From positions 946,811 through 1,010,810 of the forward strand of contig NZ_CP132359.1 of the NCBI RefSeq assembly GCF_030758975.1: a stretch of 64,000 nt of DNA, read 5' to 3'. Positions 25,003 to 34,580 of this stretch are shown piece after piece. The position numbers and the translations under genes are program-made. Numbering within the stretch: the first letter of the stretch is position 1; every line of letters begins with the position of its first letter. The stretch is from Bosea beijingensis. Lineage in GTDB: Bacteria > Pseudomonadota > Alphaproteobacteria > Rhizobiales > Beijerinckiaceae. The notes under the pieces were generated by a model. The model was given only the letters and a program-made list of their open reading frames with translations, made no database searches and was not told the origin of the DNA.

Positions 25003-27219
25003 TTATCCGACCACCCGCTCCACCCGGCTGATCACCCGCTTCTCGCGCAACTCGCTGATGATCGCCGAGAGGTGCTTCAGGTCCCAGACCGTGAGGTCGA
25101 TGGTGACGTCGGTGAAGTCCTGGTTCGGCCGGTTCATCGAGACGGAATCGATGTTGCCGTCATGCTCCGCGATGGTCGTGGTGATCTGGGCGAGCGAACC
25201 GGGCTCGTTGATCGATTTCAGGGCGATGCGCGCCGGGAAGCGCTGCGGCACCTTGTCGTCGAGATCCCAGCGGACATCGAGCCAGCGATCGGGCTCGTTG
25301 TCGAAGGCGGCGAGAGCGGGCGACTGGATCGGGTAGATCGTCACCCCCTCGCCCGGCGTCAGGATGCCGACGATGCGATCGCCCGGCACGGCGCCGCCAT
25401 GCGGCGCGAAACGCACCGGCAGGTCGCCGCCGAGGCCGCGGATCGGGATGGCGGTATCCGGCGCCTCGCCCGGCAGCTTGAACTTGAGGTTCTCGCCCTG
25501 GCGCAGTTCGAACCAGCCCTTCCCGGTGGCGGCGGTGTTCGGCTTGCCATCGGTCGAGCCGCGCTTCTCCGGTTCGAGATCCGGATAGACCGCCTTGACC
25601 ACGTCGCCGGAATACATCTCGCCGCGCCCGACCGCGGCGAGGACGTCGTCCACGGTGCTGCGAGCGAGGCGCTTCAGCGCCGCCTTTAGCTTGTCGTCGG
25701 AGAAGGCGCGCTCGGCCCGCGAGAAGGCGCGCTCCAGGATCTGGCGGCCGAGGCCGGCATATTGGCGGCGCACCGCAACACGGGTGGCGCGGCGGATCGC
25801 GGCGCGGGCCTTGCCGGTGACGACGAGCGATTCCCACGCGGCAGGCGGGGCCTGCCCGTCGGCTCGGGTGATCTCGACCTCGTCGCCGTTCTGCAATTCG
25901 GTCAGGAGCGGCGCGATGCGGCCGTTGATCTTGGCGCCGACCGCGCTGTTGCCGACATCTGTATGGACGGCATAGGCGAAATCGATCGGCGTCGCGCCGC
26001 GCGGCAGGGCGATGAGCCGCCCCTTCGGCGTGAAGCAGAAGACCTGGTCGTGGAAGAGCTCGAGCTTGGTGTGCTCGAGGAACTCCTCCGGGCTGTCGCC
26101 CTCGGCCAGCAGGTCGACGGTGCGGCGCAGCCACTGATAGGCGCGGCTCTCGTCGGCAAGGCCGATCGGCTCGCCGGCACGGCCATCCTTGTAATGCGCA
26201 TGAGCAGCGATGCCGTACTCGGCGATGCGGTCCATATTGTCGGTGCGGATCTGCAATTCGACACGGCTATGGCCGGGGCCGACCACCGTCGTATGGATCG
26301 AGCGGTAGTCGTTCTGCTTGGGCGTCGAGATGTAGTCCTTGTAGCGGCCCGGCACCATCGGCCAGGTCATGTGGACGATGCCGAGCACCCGGTAGCAATC
26401 CTCCGGCCTGTCGACGATGACGCGGAAGCCGAAGATGTCCGAGAGCTGCTCGAAGGAGACGGATTTGCGCTCCATCTTCTTCCAGATCGAATAGGGGCGC
26501 TTGCGTCGCCCGAAGACCTCGGCCTGGATGCCGCTGGCGGCGAGCTTGCCCTTCAGGTCGTCCTCGATCTCGCCGATGACCTTGCCCTCGCGCGCAGTCA
26601 CCTCCTCCAGCCGCTTGGTCACGGTGGCGTGGGCCTCTGGCTTGATGTGGCGGAAGGAGAGTTCCTCCAGCTCCTCGCGCAGTTCCTGCATGCCCATGCG
26701 GCCGGCGAGCGGCGCATAGATCTCGATCGTCTCCTCGGCGATGCGCAGGCGCTTCTCGGGCGGGACGAAATGCAGGGTGCGCATGTTGTGCAAGCGGTCC
26801 GCGAGCTTGACCAGCAGGACGCGGATATCGTCGGCGATGGCGAGCAGCAGCTTGCGGAAATTCTCGCCCTGCGCCGCCTTCTTCGAGACGAGGTCGAGCT
26901 TCTTGATCTTGGTCAGGCCGTCGACGAGCCGGCGGATATCCGGCCCGAACATGGTCTCGATCTCTTCCAGCGTTGCGGCCGTATCCTCGACCGTGTCGTG
27001 CAGGACGGCGGCGACGATGGTGGCATCGTCGAGCTTGAGATCGGTCAGGATCGCCGCGACTTCGAGCGGATGCGCGAAGAAGGGATCGCCGGAGGCGCGC
27101 TTCTGCGTGCCATGGGCGCGCATGGCATAGACATAGGCCCGGTTGAGCAGGTCCTCGTCGGTATTCGGATTATAGCTCCTGACCCGGTCAACGAGCTCAT
27201 ATTGCCGCATCATGCCCAT
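25003..27219 (-). CDS. rsh: Bifunctional (p)ppGpp synthetase/hydrolase RSH (RelA/SpoT)
   Basis: A 738-residue stringent-response enzyme. The HD hydrolase domain (about 25-180) has KRASGDPFFAHPLEVA and VLHDTVEDT, with the catalytic HD intact. The synthetase domain (about 225-350) has FGFRVIVDRPEDCYRVLG and DYRSIHTTVVGPGHSRVELQ. A TGS domain (about 390-455) and a C-terminal ACT domain (about 660-735) follow. Both activities look intact, as in the single long RSH of alphaproteobacteria. MMRQYELVDRV, two codons in, may be the true start (27213). rpoZ lies just upstream on the same strand, the usual pair in this group. Confidence 0.96.
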   Translation of the reverse strand: MGMMRQYELVDRVRSYNPNTDEDLLNRAYVYAMRAHGTQKRASGDPFFAHPLEVAAILTDLKLDDATIVAAVLHDTVEDTAATLEEIETMFGPDIRRLVDGLTKIKKLDLVSKKAAQGENFRKLLLAIADDIRVLLVKLADRLHNMRTLHFVPPEKRLRIAEETIEIYAPLAGRMGMQELREELEELSFRHIKPEAHATVTKRLEEVTAREGKVIGEIEDDLKGKLAASGIQAEVFGRRKRPYSIWKKMERKSVSFEQLSDIFGFRVIVDRPEDCYRVLGIVHMTWPMVPGRYKDYISTPKQNDYRSIHTTVVGPGHSRVELQIRTDNMDRIAEYGIAAHAHYKDGRAGEPIGLADESRAYQWLRRTVDLLAEGDSPEEFLEHTKLELFHDQVFCFTPKGRLIALPRGATPIDFAYAVHTDVGNSAVGAKINGRIAPLLTELQNGDEVEITRADGQAPPAAWESLVVTGKARAAIRRATRVAVRRQYAGLGRQILERAFSRAERAFSDDKLKAALKRLARSTVDDVLAAVGRGEMYSGDVVKAVYPDLEPEKRGSTDGKPNTAATGKGWFELRQGENLKFKLPGEAPDTAIPIRGLGGDLPVRFAPHGGAVPGDRIVGILTPGEGVTIYPIQSPALAAFDNEPDRWLDVRWDLDDKVPQRFPARIALKSINEPGSLAQITTTIAEHDGNIDSVSMNRPNQDFTDVTIDLTVWDLKHLSAIISELREKRVISRVERVVG

Positions 27220-27311
27220 GCGGGCCCCAACCTCATCCTGCGATCATTGCAACACATTATTATTTGCACAGGCATCGGCGGCAGCAAGGCGTTTTCCGGA
27301 AGGGGGCCATG

Positions 27312-27337
27312 AAAAAAGCCCGGCACTGCCGGGCTTT
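27312..27337 (-). terminator. Rho-independent terminator downstream of rpoZ
   Basis: A 10-bp perfect stem, AAAGCCCGGC with GCCGGGCTTT, and a 3-base loop. On the minus strand it is followed by a run of six T. It lies between rpoZ and rsh, so the two genes are not simply one transcript. Confidence 0.88.
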
Positions 27338-27417
27338 AGTGGGAAACGGTGAACAATCGATTCACATCTGATCGACACCGCGGATTTCTCAGCCCGACAC
27401 TCGGGCTCTTTGGTTTT

Positions 27418-27463
27418 GCATCGGCCTTGTCCGAAAACCGCGTACCGCTTTTCGGGCCGATGC
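27418..27463. repeat. Palindromic hairpin element (family E) after rpoZ
   Basis: Outer arms GCATCGGC and GCCGATGC, a small bulge, then inner arms CCGAAAA and TTTTCGG around the loop CCGCGTACCGC. I recall this CCGAAAACCGC...TTTTCGG type as abundant in Hyphomicrobiales intergenic DNA. It begins only 9 bases after the rpoZ stop and may stabilise the message. Confidence 0.6.
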
Positions 27464-27471
27464 TTTGAGGA

Positions 27472-27861
27472 TCAATCCTCGTCGTCGGCGCTCTCGGTCG
27501 GCGGCACGAGGCCGTCGAGGCCGCGCAGCAGATCCTCTTCGCTCATGCGGTCGAACTGGACTTCGCTGTCCGGGGTCGAAGCGGTCGCCGGATTGGCGAG
27601 CAGCGGAACGGTCTCCTGCTCCGGCTCGTCGACCTCGACATGCTTCTGGAGCGAGTGGATCAGGTCTTCCTTGAGATCCTCGGGCTTGAGCTTCTCGTCG
27701 GCGATCTCGCGGAGCGCGACGACAGGGTTCTTGTCGTTGTCGCGGGCGACGAGGATCGACGAGCCCGACTGGATCATCCGCGCGCGGTGGCTGGCGAGGA
27801 GCACCAGCTCGAAGCGGTTCTCGACCTTGTCGATGCAGTCTTCAACGGTAACGCGAGCCAT
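27472..27861 (-). CDS. rpoZ: DNA-directed RNA polymerase subunit omega
   Basis: A 129-residue protein beginning [20 protein letters not shown], followed by [11 protein letters not shown] and [16 protein letters not shown], the conserved omega core that clamps beta-prime. The C-terminal half is an acidic tail of the length usual in Hyphomicrobiales. Omega also contributes to ppGpp binding by RNA polymerase in proteobacteria, which fits its position beside rsh. Confidence 0.96.
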   Translation of the reverse strand: MARVTVEDCIDKVENRFELVLLASHRARMIQSGSSILVARDNDKNPVVALREIADEKLKPEDLKEDLIHSLQKHVEVDEPEQETVPLLANPATASTPDSEVQFDRMSEEDLLRGLDGLVPPTESADDED

Positions 27862-27964
27862 GGCCGGCTTCTTCCGATCTCAGCGATGCAGGGAAATGGA
27901 TTGAGCACGGCCTTACAGGCAAAGCCACCGCGATGCAAGAATTTCGCGGGGTACCGGCGCCGCC

Positions 27965-29674
27965 TCAGGCACCCATGCGGCGCACCATGTCATCCAGCGT
28001 CGGCTCGTACCGTCCCATCACCTCACCTCCGCGCGCGCCCATGGCGGGCAGTTCGTGCGGCTGGAGCTGGGCGAAGCGCATGCGCATCGTCGTGGCGACG
28101 CCTTCACCGAAGGCGATCGCCTCGCGATTGCCGATCGAGGACAGGAAGTTGATCGTGCTGGCGGAGGCATCCGAGATCGCCGAGCGGATGATCTGCTGGT
28201 CGCGTTCGTTCGCCAGCCGCATCGCGAAGATTGTCGAGCATTGCGACAGGATGGTGGGGTCGAGTTCGCCCGGGCGCTGCGTCACGATGCCGAGATAGGC
28301 GCCGTATTTGCGGCCCTCCTTGGCGATGCGGGCGAGCGCCTGCCGCGTCGGCGCAAAACCGAGCTTGGGATCGGAGGGGACGTAGCGATGCGCCTCCTCG
28401 CAGAGCACCAGGATCTCGCAGGCGCCCTGGCTCGCGCTGGCAAGGTCGAAGGCCAGGCGCGACAGCACGGACGCCACGGCGTTCACGACCTCGGACGGCA
28501 GGCCGCCGAGCTGGAAAGCGGTGATCGGCCGGCCATGCATCGGGATGCGGAAGACCTGGGACAGGATCGGCGCCACGGTCTCGTACATGTTGGCCCGGCC
28601 GAACATGAAGCGATAGCGCGGGTCGGCGTGCAGCGATTCCAGCCGCACCTTGAGCGAGCGCAGGGCGGCGCGGGGCCAGCGCTGCTCATGCAGGCCGATC
28701 AGCTCGTCAATGACGGTGAAGACGTCCTTGATGCGGTAAGGTGTGGCGGCATCGGCCGGCCCGGCCTGCTGGGCATCGGCCGACTGTCGGGAAACGCCGA
28801 GATCGAGCGGACGCTTCAACAGGCTCGAGCCCAGGTCGCGCGTCAGATCCTGCCCATTGGGCTGGCGGTAGCGGGCGCGCGCGGCCGAGACGACCTCGCG
28901 CAGAATATCCGGCTCGTCGTCGAGAGCGGCCCGCCCGCGGAACACGACGTCGGCCAGCTCGTCCTGCTTGAACATCCAGAACGGCAGATCGAGGCTTTCG
29001 CCATCGATGGTCAGGGCGAGGTCCGGAAAGGCGCTGGAATACTCGTTATGCGGATCGAGGATGAGCACGCGCAGGCGCGGCCGAACCGAGACGGCACGGC
29101 GCAGCAGCAGCGAAACGGCGCTGGACTTGCCGACGCCGGTGGTCCCGACCAGGGCAAAATGGCGCGAGAGCATGTCCTGGACGCTGACGGTCGCAGGAAT
29201 GCTCGCATCCTGCGTGACATGACCGATCTCGACGCCGACCCGGTCACCGAGATTATGGACGAGCGCAAGATCACCGGAGCGGATACGGTGGGCGACAGCG
29301 CCGATCGACGGAAAGGTGGTGATGCCGCTCTGGAAGCGCGGTTTTCCATCGGTGTTTTCCAGCACCTCGCCAAGCAACTCCACCTCGACCCGGATCGGGT
29401 TCTCCTCGGTGTCGTACCAGGCGGCATCGATGGCGTGCAGCTTGTAGACGAGCGCGACGATACGGCTCGCGCCAAGATTGATCGATATCATCTGGCCGAT
29501 AGCCCAGGCATCGCCGGCCTGCCAGCCGTCGGTCGAGACCGCGCTGAGAATCGTCGCCCGCGAGCCGTCGCAGGCAATGACGCGGCCGAGCGCCCGCTCG
29601 GGCGGCTGCTGGCTGTCGCGCCTGTCCGGTTGAACATCGGTGTGGAAAGCCGCGTTCTTCAGTGGGAGTTGCAT
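27965..29674 (-). CDS. HerA-like ATPase (DUF87/HAS-barrel)
   Basis: A 569-residue protein. The N-terminal beta-rich HAS-barrel-like region (about 25-165) precedes a P-loop domain with Walker A GTTGVGKSS (177-185), LILDPHNEYSS (204-214) and Walker B ILVLCEEAHRYV (421-432). The late QRPGELDPTILSQCSTIFAM segment is typical of HerA/FtsK-type hexameric motors. In archaea HerA pairs with nuclease NurA for DNA end resection; no nuclease gene is adjacent here. It is divergent from pdxJ and downstream of nothing obvious, so its role in DNA repair or defence is undetermined. Confidence 0.87.
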   Translation of the reverse strand: MQLPLKNAAFHTDVQPDRRDSQQPPERALGRVIACDGSRATILSAVSTDGWQAGDAWAIGQMISINLGASRIVALVYKLHAIDAAWYDTEENPIRVEVELLGEVLENTDGKPRFQSGITTFPSIGAVAHRIRSGDLALVHNLGDRVGVEIGHVTQDASIPATVSVQDMLSRHFALVGTTGVGKSSAVSLLLRRAVSVRPRLRVLILDPHNEYSSAFPDLALTIDGESLDLPFWMFKQDELADVVFRGRAALDDEPDILREVVSAARARYRQPNGQDLTRDLGSSLLKRPLDLGVSRQSADAQQAGPADAATPYRIKDVFTVIDELIGLHEQRWPRAALRSLKVRLESLHADPRYRFMFGRANMYETVAPILSQVFRIPMHGRPITAFQLGGLPSEVVNAVASVLSRLAFDLASASQGACEILVLCEEAHRYVPSDPKLGFAPTRQALARIAKEGRKYGAYLGIVTQRPGELDPTILSQCSTIFAMRLANERDQQIIRSAISDASASTINFLSSIGNREAIAFGEGVATTMRMRFAQLQPHELPAMGARGGEVMGRYEPTLDDMVRRMGA

Positions 29675-29724
29675 CGGCCTGCGTGAATTCTGCTATGTCG
29701 GACATCGACGCTACGGAGTTTCGG

Positions 29725-29773
29725 TTACGATTACCTTCACGCGGAGCAGTTATTCCGCTTCATCGAATCGTAA
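29725..29773. repeat. Interrupted palindrome between herA-like gene and pdxJ
   Basis: Outer arms TTACGATT (29725-29732) and AATCGTAA (29766-29773) enclose inner arms GCGGA (29741-29745) and TCCGC (29754-29758). It could fold into a stem with an internal loop, or bind a dimeric protein. It lies in the divergent control region and I know of no named family for it. Confidence 0.5.
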
Positions 29774-29888
29774 TGGTTCGGCCCGCGCCTCGCACCGATC
29801 ACATTTCGTGAGCCCGGCATCACAATCCCTGCCTTGAGCCGATGCGCCGCTTTCGTCTAAGCAAGGCTCAAAGAAACAAGGGGGGCGC

Positions 29889-30641
29889 ATGATGGCCGAC
29901 CGGCTACGCCTGGGCATCAATATCGACCATGTCGCCACGGTGCGAAACGCGCGCGGCGGCGCCCTGCCCGATCCGGTCCGCGCCGCGCATCTCGCCGTCG
30001 CCGCTGGCGCGGACGGCATCACCGCCCATCTGCGCGAGGACCGGCGCCATATCCGCGATGCCGACATGGAGCGCCTCGCGACCGAACTGACCAGGCCGCT
30101 CAATTTCGAGATGGGCGCGACCGAAGAGATGATTGCTCTGGCGGAGCGGCTGAAGCCGCATGCGGCCTGCCTCGTGCCGGAGAAGCGCGAGGAGCGCACG
30201 ACCGAAGGCGGCCTCGACGTCGTCGGGCAGGCAGTTCATCTCACCCCGGCCATCGCCCGGCTGAAAGCGGCCGGCTGCCGCGTCTCGCTGTTCATCGAGC
30301 CGGACGAGGCGCCGATCGCGATGTCCGCCAAGCTCGGCGCGCCGGTCATCGAACTGCATACCGGAAGCTGGTGCCATGCCGTCATCGACGGCGAAACCGC
30401 CAAGGCGGAAGCCGAGTTCCAGCGCCTGGCGAAGGGCGCGGCGCTCGGAGCCAGGCTCGGCCTCGAGGTCCATGCCGGGCACGGACTCGACTACGACACG
30501 GCGCGCACGCTCGCCACCGTGCCGGAATTCGTCGAGTTCAATATCGGCCATTTCCTGGTCGGCGAAGCCATCTTCATCGGCCTCGAAGAGGCGATCCGCC
30601 GGATGCGGCAGGCCATGGACGAGGGCCGCAGCGGACGCTGA
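29889..30641 (+). CDS. pdxJ: Pyridoxine 5'-phosphate synthase
   Basis: A 250-residue TIM-barrel enzyme that joins 1-deoxy-D-xylulose 5-phosphate and 3-amino-2-oxopropyl phosphate to make pyridoxine 5'-phosphate. Family hallmarks are [17 protein letters not shown] at the N-terminus, [32 protein letters not shown], and [11 protein letters not shown] near the C-terminus. The second ATG (29892) is better spaced from the GGGGG site than the first. acpS follows 70 bases later on the same strand, a common alphaproteobacterial order. Confidence 0.97.
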   Translation: MMADRLRLGINIDHVATVRNARGGALPDPVRAAHLAVAAGADGITAHLREDRRHIRDADMERLATELTRPLNFEMGATEEMIALAERLKPHAACLVPEKREERTTEGGLDVVGQAVHLTPAIARLKAAGCRVSLFIEPDEAPIAMSAKLGAPVIELHTGSWCHAVIDGETAKAEAEFQRLAKGAALGARLGLEVHAGHGLDYDTARTLATVPEFVEFNIGHFLVGEAIFIGLEEAIRRMRQAMDEGRSGR

Positions 30642-30672
30642 ATGGCCGCGCCGCGCCCTCCTCCATCCGGAA

Positions 30673-30697
30673 GCGGTTCCTGTCGGGCGAAAACCGC
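30673..30697. repeat. Short hairpin between pdxJ and acpS
   Basis: GCGGTT (30673-30678) pairs with AACCGC (30692-30697) around the sequence CCTGTCGGGCGAA. It resembles small GCGGTT...AACCGC palindromes common in this bacterial group and may be a degenerate relative of the element after rpoZ. Confidence 0.4.
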
Positions 30698-30711
30698 GCT
30701 ACATCGCGGGC

Positions 30712-31113
30712 ATGATCCTCGGCATCGGCTCCGACCTCTGCGACATCCGCCGCATCGAGCGCTCCCTCGAACGCTTCGGCGAGCGTTTCACCCAACGCGT
30801 CTTCACCGAGGGCGAGCGGGCGAAATCGGATCGCCGCGCGACCCGCGCCGCTTCCTATGCCCGCCGCTTTGCCGCCAAGGAGGCCTGCTCGAAGGCCTTG
30901 GGCACCGGCATGAGCCAGGGCGTGTTCTGGCGCGACATGGAGGTGGTCAACCTGCCGGGCGGGCGGCCGACGATGCGCCTGACCGGCGGCGCAATCGAGC
31001 GGCTGAAGGCGATGACCCCGCCGGGATACGAGGCCTTTGTCCATGTCTCGCTGACGGACGACCCGCCTCTGGCGCAAGCCTTCGTGGTGATCGAGGCCCG
31101 GCCGGTCGCGTAA
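30712..31113 (+). CDS. acpS: Holo-[acyl-carrier-protein] synthase
   Basis: A 133-residue phosphopantetheinyl transferase that activates the fatty-acid ACP. The ATG at 30712 begins [16 protein letters not shown], with D8 as a magnesium ligand; [14 protein letters not shown] contains E57, the other ligand. The size is normal. The upstream in-frame extension from 30376 is a shadow lying inside pdxJ. A terminator follows. Confidence 0.96.
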   Translation: MILGIGSDLCDIRRIERSLERFGERFTQRVFTEGERAKSDRRATRAASYARRFAAKEACSKALGTGMSQGVFWRDMEVVNLPGGRPTMRLTGGAIERLKAMTPPGYEAFVHVSLTDDPPLAQAFVVIEARPVA

Positions 31114-31136
31114 GCAGCGTCCCCCTCAAACAGAAA

Positions 31137-31191
31137 CCGCCGCCTTCCGGGACACCGCTTGGCGATGTGTCCGGAATGGCGGCGGCCTTTT
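31137..31191. terminator. Long bidirectional terminator between acpS and aqpZ
   Basis: The arms 31137-31155 (CCGCCGCCTTCCGGGACAC) and 31167-31185 (GTGTCCGGAATGGCGGCGG) form a near-perfect 19-bp stem, followed by CCTTTTA. The genes converge, so it can end both transcripts. Confidence 0.85.
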
Positions 31192-31217
31192 AGATGCTAC
31201 CGTCCTTGTCCGGCCGC

Positions 31218-31931
31218 TCAGCGGCCGGTGACCTCGCCTGTCGGCTCGTCGCTCAGCCAGCGATAGATCACGCCGCCAAGCACGCCGCCGAGCAGCGGCG
31301 CCACCCAGAACAGCCAGAGCTGCTGGATGGCCCAGCCGCCGACGAAGAGCGCCGGGCCGGTGCTGCGGGCCGGGTTCACCGAGGTGTTGGTGACCGGGAT
31401 GCTGACGAGGTGGATCAGGACAAGGCCGAGGCCGATCGCCAGCGGGGCGAAGCCGGCCGGCGCCTTGCCATGGGTCGATCCCATGATGATGAACAGGAAC
31501 ATCATGGTCATCACGACTTCCATGAGGAAAGCCGAGACGAGATTGTACTTGCCGGGCGAATGCTCGGCATAGCCGTTCGAGGCGAAGCCGCCGGCGAGAT
31601 CGAAGCCCGGCGCGCCGCGGGCGATGAGATAAAGCACGCCCGCCGCGACGACCGCGCCGACAACCTGCGCGACGATGTAGGGAACGACCTGCCCCGCCGG
31701 GAAGCGCCCGCCGGCCGCGAGGCCGACCGTCACGGCGGGATTGAGATGGCAACCCGAGATGTGGCCGATGGCATAGGCCATCGTCACGACCGTCAGGCCG
31801 AACGCCAGCGAAACGCCGAGCAACCCTATCCCGACATTTGGAAATCCCGCGGCGATGACCGCGCTGCCGCAACCCGCAAAGGTCAACCAAAACGTGCCGA
31901 TGGCTTCGGCGACTAACTTCTTCGTGCTCAT
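31218..31931 (-). CDS. aqpZ: Aquaporin Z
   Basis: A 237-residue water channel with six TM segments and two NPA half-helices: NPAVTVG (64-70) and [11 protein letters not shown] (186-196). The residue after the second NPA is Arg189, part of the selectivity filter. The extracellular region [19 protein letters not shown] matches AqpZ rather than glycerol facilitators, whose second motif is NPARD. The gene is divergent from lepB. Confidence 0.95.
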   Translation of the reverse strand: MSTKKLVAEAIGTFWLTFAGCGSAVIAAGFPNVGIGLLGVSLAFGLTVVTMAYAIGHISGCHLNPAVTVGLAAGGRFPAGQVVPYIVAQVVGAVVAAGVLYLIARGAPGFDLAGGFASNGYAEHSPGKYNLVSAFLMEVVMTMMFLFIIMGSTHGKAPAGFAPLAIGLGLVLIHLVSIPVTNTSVNPARSTGPALFVGGWAIQQLWLFWVAPLLGGVLGGVIYRWLSDEPTGEVTGR

Positions 31932-32157
31932 GAACGATACCCCCCAGTGTCGCCGAAAACGATGCTGTTCCCGAAAGCCGGGGCCGTCAATCGCGTTAGG
32001 GTGGGAAGCCGCTGCGTTCTCGCGGTTTTCCTGCTTCGGATTCGCATTTTACACTTATCGACACCCTACCATTCCGCTCTTGCGCGTTGTCGCAGGCGCG
32101 ATAGTCGGCTAGACCGCGCGCAGGATCGCAGCCTATCGCAGCCTCAGGAGCGCCCGC

Positions 32158-32925
32158 GTGGCCAACGACGTCGACAGCAAGAGCAAGGCGGCCAAGGATG
32201 AAGGCGGTGTCCTCGAGACGATCAAGGTCGTCGTCCAGGCGCTGCTCATCGCGCTCGTCATCCGCACCCTGCTGTTCCAGCCCTTCAACATCCCGTCGGG
32301 ATCGCTGATCCCGACGCTGCTGATCGGCGACTATCTGTTCGTGTCGAAATACACCTACGGCTATTCCAAGCACTCGATCCCGTTCAGCCCGCCGCTGTTC
32401 TCCGGCCGGGTCTGGGCGTCCGAGCCGAAGCGCGGCGACATCGCCGTATTCAAGCTGCCGAGCGACAACTCGACCGACTACATCAAGCGCGTGATCGGCC
32501 TGCCGGGCGACCGCATCCAGATGATCGACGGCATCCTGCACATCAACAACCAGCCGGTGAAACGCGAGCGGATCGCCGATTACGTGACCGCCGACAACTG
32601 GGGCCGCAGCGTCCCCACGATCCAGTACCGCGAGACGCTGCCCAACGGCGTCAGCCACCAGATCATCGAGCGGGAGGGCGACACCGGCACCTTCGACAAC
32701 ACGCAGGTCTTCATCGTGCCGCCCGGCCATTTCTTCATGATGGGCGACAATCGCGACAACTCGCTCGACTCGCGCGACCGCAGCGTCGGCCCCGTGCCGT
32801 TCGAGAATTTCGTCGGCCGCGCCGAGATCATCTTCTTCTCGATCGAGGACGGCGCCTCGGCCTGGAAGATCTGGGAATGGCCCTACACGGTTCGCTGGAA
32901 CCGTCTGTTCAGCACCATCAAGTGA
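32158..32925 (+). CDS. lepB: Signal peptidase I
   Basis: A 255-residue membrane protease that cleaves Sec and Tat signal peptides. One N-terminal TM segment (about 22-40) is followed by box B, FNIPSGSLIPTLLIGDYL, with the nucleophile Ser49, and box D, YIKRVIGLPGDRI, with the general-base Lys110. Box E is GDNRDNSLDSR. The GTG at 32158 with AGGAG upstream is the start. It begins the conserved lepB-rnc-era operon; rnc overlaps its stop. Confidence 0.96.
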   Translation: MANDVDSKSKAAKDEGGVLETIKVVVQALLIALVIRTLLFQPFNIPSGSLIPTLLIGDYLFVSKYTYGYSKHSIPFSPPLFSGRVWASEPKRGDIAVFKLPSDNSTDYIKRVIGLPGDRIQMIDGILHINNQPVKRERIADYVTADNWGRSVPTIQYRETLPNGVSHQIIEREGDTGTFDNTQVFIVPPGHFFMMGDNRDNSLDSRDRSVGPVPFENFVGRAEIIFFSIEDGASAWKIWEWPYTVRWNRLFSTIK

Positions 32926-33653
32926 GCAAGGTGAGCGACGGCGGGCGCAAGGCTCCGGACACCGCGCGGCTCGAAGCCGCGCTCGGGCACCGCTTCGCGG
33001 ACCAGAGCCTGCTCGCCACGGCGCTGACCCATATGAGCGCCGAGGATTCACGCCTCGCCAGCTACCAGCGCCTCGAATTCCTCGGCGACCGCGTGCTCGG
33101 CCTGTCGGTCGCCGAATTGCTGTTCCGGCAGTTCCCGCAATCGGAAGAAGGCAATCTCTCGCGCCGGCTGGCCGATCTCGTCCGCAAGGAGACCTGCGCC
33201 GAGGTGGCGCTGGGTTGGAATCTCGGCCAGTTCATGCGGCTCGGTGAGGGAGAAATCCTCGGCGGCGCCCGCAAGAACAAGGCGATCCTGGCCGATGCCT
33301 GCGAGGCGATCATCGGCGCCGTCTTCATCGATGGCGGCTATGAGGCGGCGCGCGCGCTGGTCGAGCGCGCCTTCGGCGAACGCATGCTGAAGCCGGTTCG
33401 ACCCCTGCGCGACGCCAAGACCGCGCTGCAGGAATGGGCGCAAGGCAAGGGCTACCCGACACCGACCTATAGCGAACGCGGCCGCTCCGGCCCCGACCAC
33501 GCGCCGGTCTTCGTCGTCGCCGCCAAGATCACGGGGCTCGCCGACGCCGAGGCGCGCGGCCCCTCCAAGCGGCTGGCCGAGCAGGCCGCGGCCGAAACCT
33601 TCCTGAGGCGCGAAGGCCTGTGGAACGACAACCCGGAAAACGAGAATGTCTGA
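32922..33653 (+). CDS. rnc: Ribonuclease III
   Basis: About 243 residues. Cuts double-stranded RNA in rRNA and mRNA processing. The signature YQRLEFLGDRVLGLSVAELL and the second acidic motif DACEAIIGAVFIDGG form the catalytic site; the C-terminal dsRNA-binding domain begins near DAKTALQEWAQGKG. The likely start is a GTG whose GTGA overlaps the lepB stop (32922-32925); a second GTG at 32931 is possible. Its end overlaps era by 8 bases, so the three genes are translationally linked. Confidence 0.96.
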   Translation: MSKVSDGGRKAPDTARLEAALGHRFADQSLLATALTHMSAEDSRLASYQRLEFLGDRVLGLSVAELLFRQFPQSEEGNLSRRLADLVRKETCAEVALGWNLGQFMRLGEGEILGGARKNKAILADACEAIIGAVFIDGGYEAARALVERAFGERMLKPVRPLRDAKTALQEWAQGKGYPTPTYSERGRSGPDHAPVFVVAAKITGLADAEARGPSKRLAEQAAAETFLRREGLWNDNPENENV

Positions 33654-34563
33654 AACCGATCCAGCCACGCGCTGCGGCTTCGTCGCGCTGATCGGCGCGC
33701 CGAATGCCGGCAAGTCGACGCTGCTGAACCAGCTCGTCGGCGCCAAGATCTCGATCGTCTCGCGCAAGGTGCAGACGACGCGCACGCAGGTCCGCGGCAT
33801 CGCGCTTGCTGGCACGGCGCAGATCATCTTCGTCGACACGCCCGGCATCTTCGCGCCCAAGCGCCGGCTCGACCGCGCCATGGTGACGAGCGCCTGGGGC
33901 GGCGCCACCGATGCCGACCTGATCGGCGTATTGATCGATGTCGCGCGCTTCGACCATGAGGAGAACACGGCGCTGTTCGAGAAGCTCGCGGAGCTGAAGC
34001 AGCCGAAATTCCTGATCCTCAACAAGATCGACACGGTGCCGAAGGAGAAGCTGCTCGAAATCACCGCCAAGGTGAACGAGCGCGGCAGCTTCGAGACGAC
34101 CTTCATGGTCGCGGCGCTGACCGGCTATGGCGTCAAGGACATCCTGGCCTGGCTGGAGAAGCGCCTGCCGCTCGGCCCCTGGCTCTATCCGGAGGACCAG
34201 ATCTCGGATGCGCCGCTGCGCTTCCTCGCCGCCGAGATCACACGCGAGAAGATGTTCGAGCGGCTGCATGACGAGTTGCCCTATCGCTCGACGGTCGAGA
34301 CCGAGAGCTGGCAGCAGAAGCCGGACGGCTCCGTCCGCATCGAGCAGACGATCTATGTCGAGCGCGAGGGCCAGCGGAAGATCGTGCTCGGCGAAGGCGG
34401 CCAGACGATCAAGGCGATCGGCCAAAAGGCGCGCGTCGAGATCGCCGAAGCGGCCGAGGCCAAGGTCCATCTCTTCCTGTTCGTGAAGGTGCGCGAGAAC
34501 TGGAGCGACGATCCGGAGCGCTATCGCGAGATGGGGCTGGAATTCCCCAAGGGCAAAGCCTGA
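33646..34563 (+). CDS. era: GTPase Era
   Basis: A 305-residue GTPase needed for 16S rRNA maturation and 30S assembly. G1 is GAPNAGKST (17-25), G3 DTPGIF, G4 NKID. The C-terminal KH domain holds IVLGEGGQTIKAIGQKAR and ends in the typical LFLFVKVRENW stretch. It overlaps rnc by 8 bases. In many relatives recO comes next; here an acetyltransferase follows after 17 bases instead. Confidence 0.97.
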   Translation: MSETDPATRCGFVALIGAPNAGKSTLLNQLVGAKISIVSRKVQTTRTQVRGIALAGTAQIIFVDTPGIFAPKRRLDRAMVTSAWGGATDADLIGVLIDVARFDHEENTALFEKLAELKQPKFLILNKIDTVPKEKLLEITAKVNERGSFETTFMVAALTGYGVKDILAWLEKRLPLGPWLYPEDQISDAPLRFLAAEITREKMFERLHDELPYRSTVETESWQQKPDGSVRIEQTIYVEREGQRKIVLGEGGQTIKAIGQKARVEIAEAAEAKVHLFLFVKVRENWSDDPERYREMGLEFPKGKA

Positions 34564-34580
34564 GCGACGCGGACCACGCG

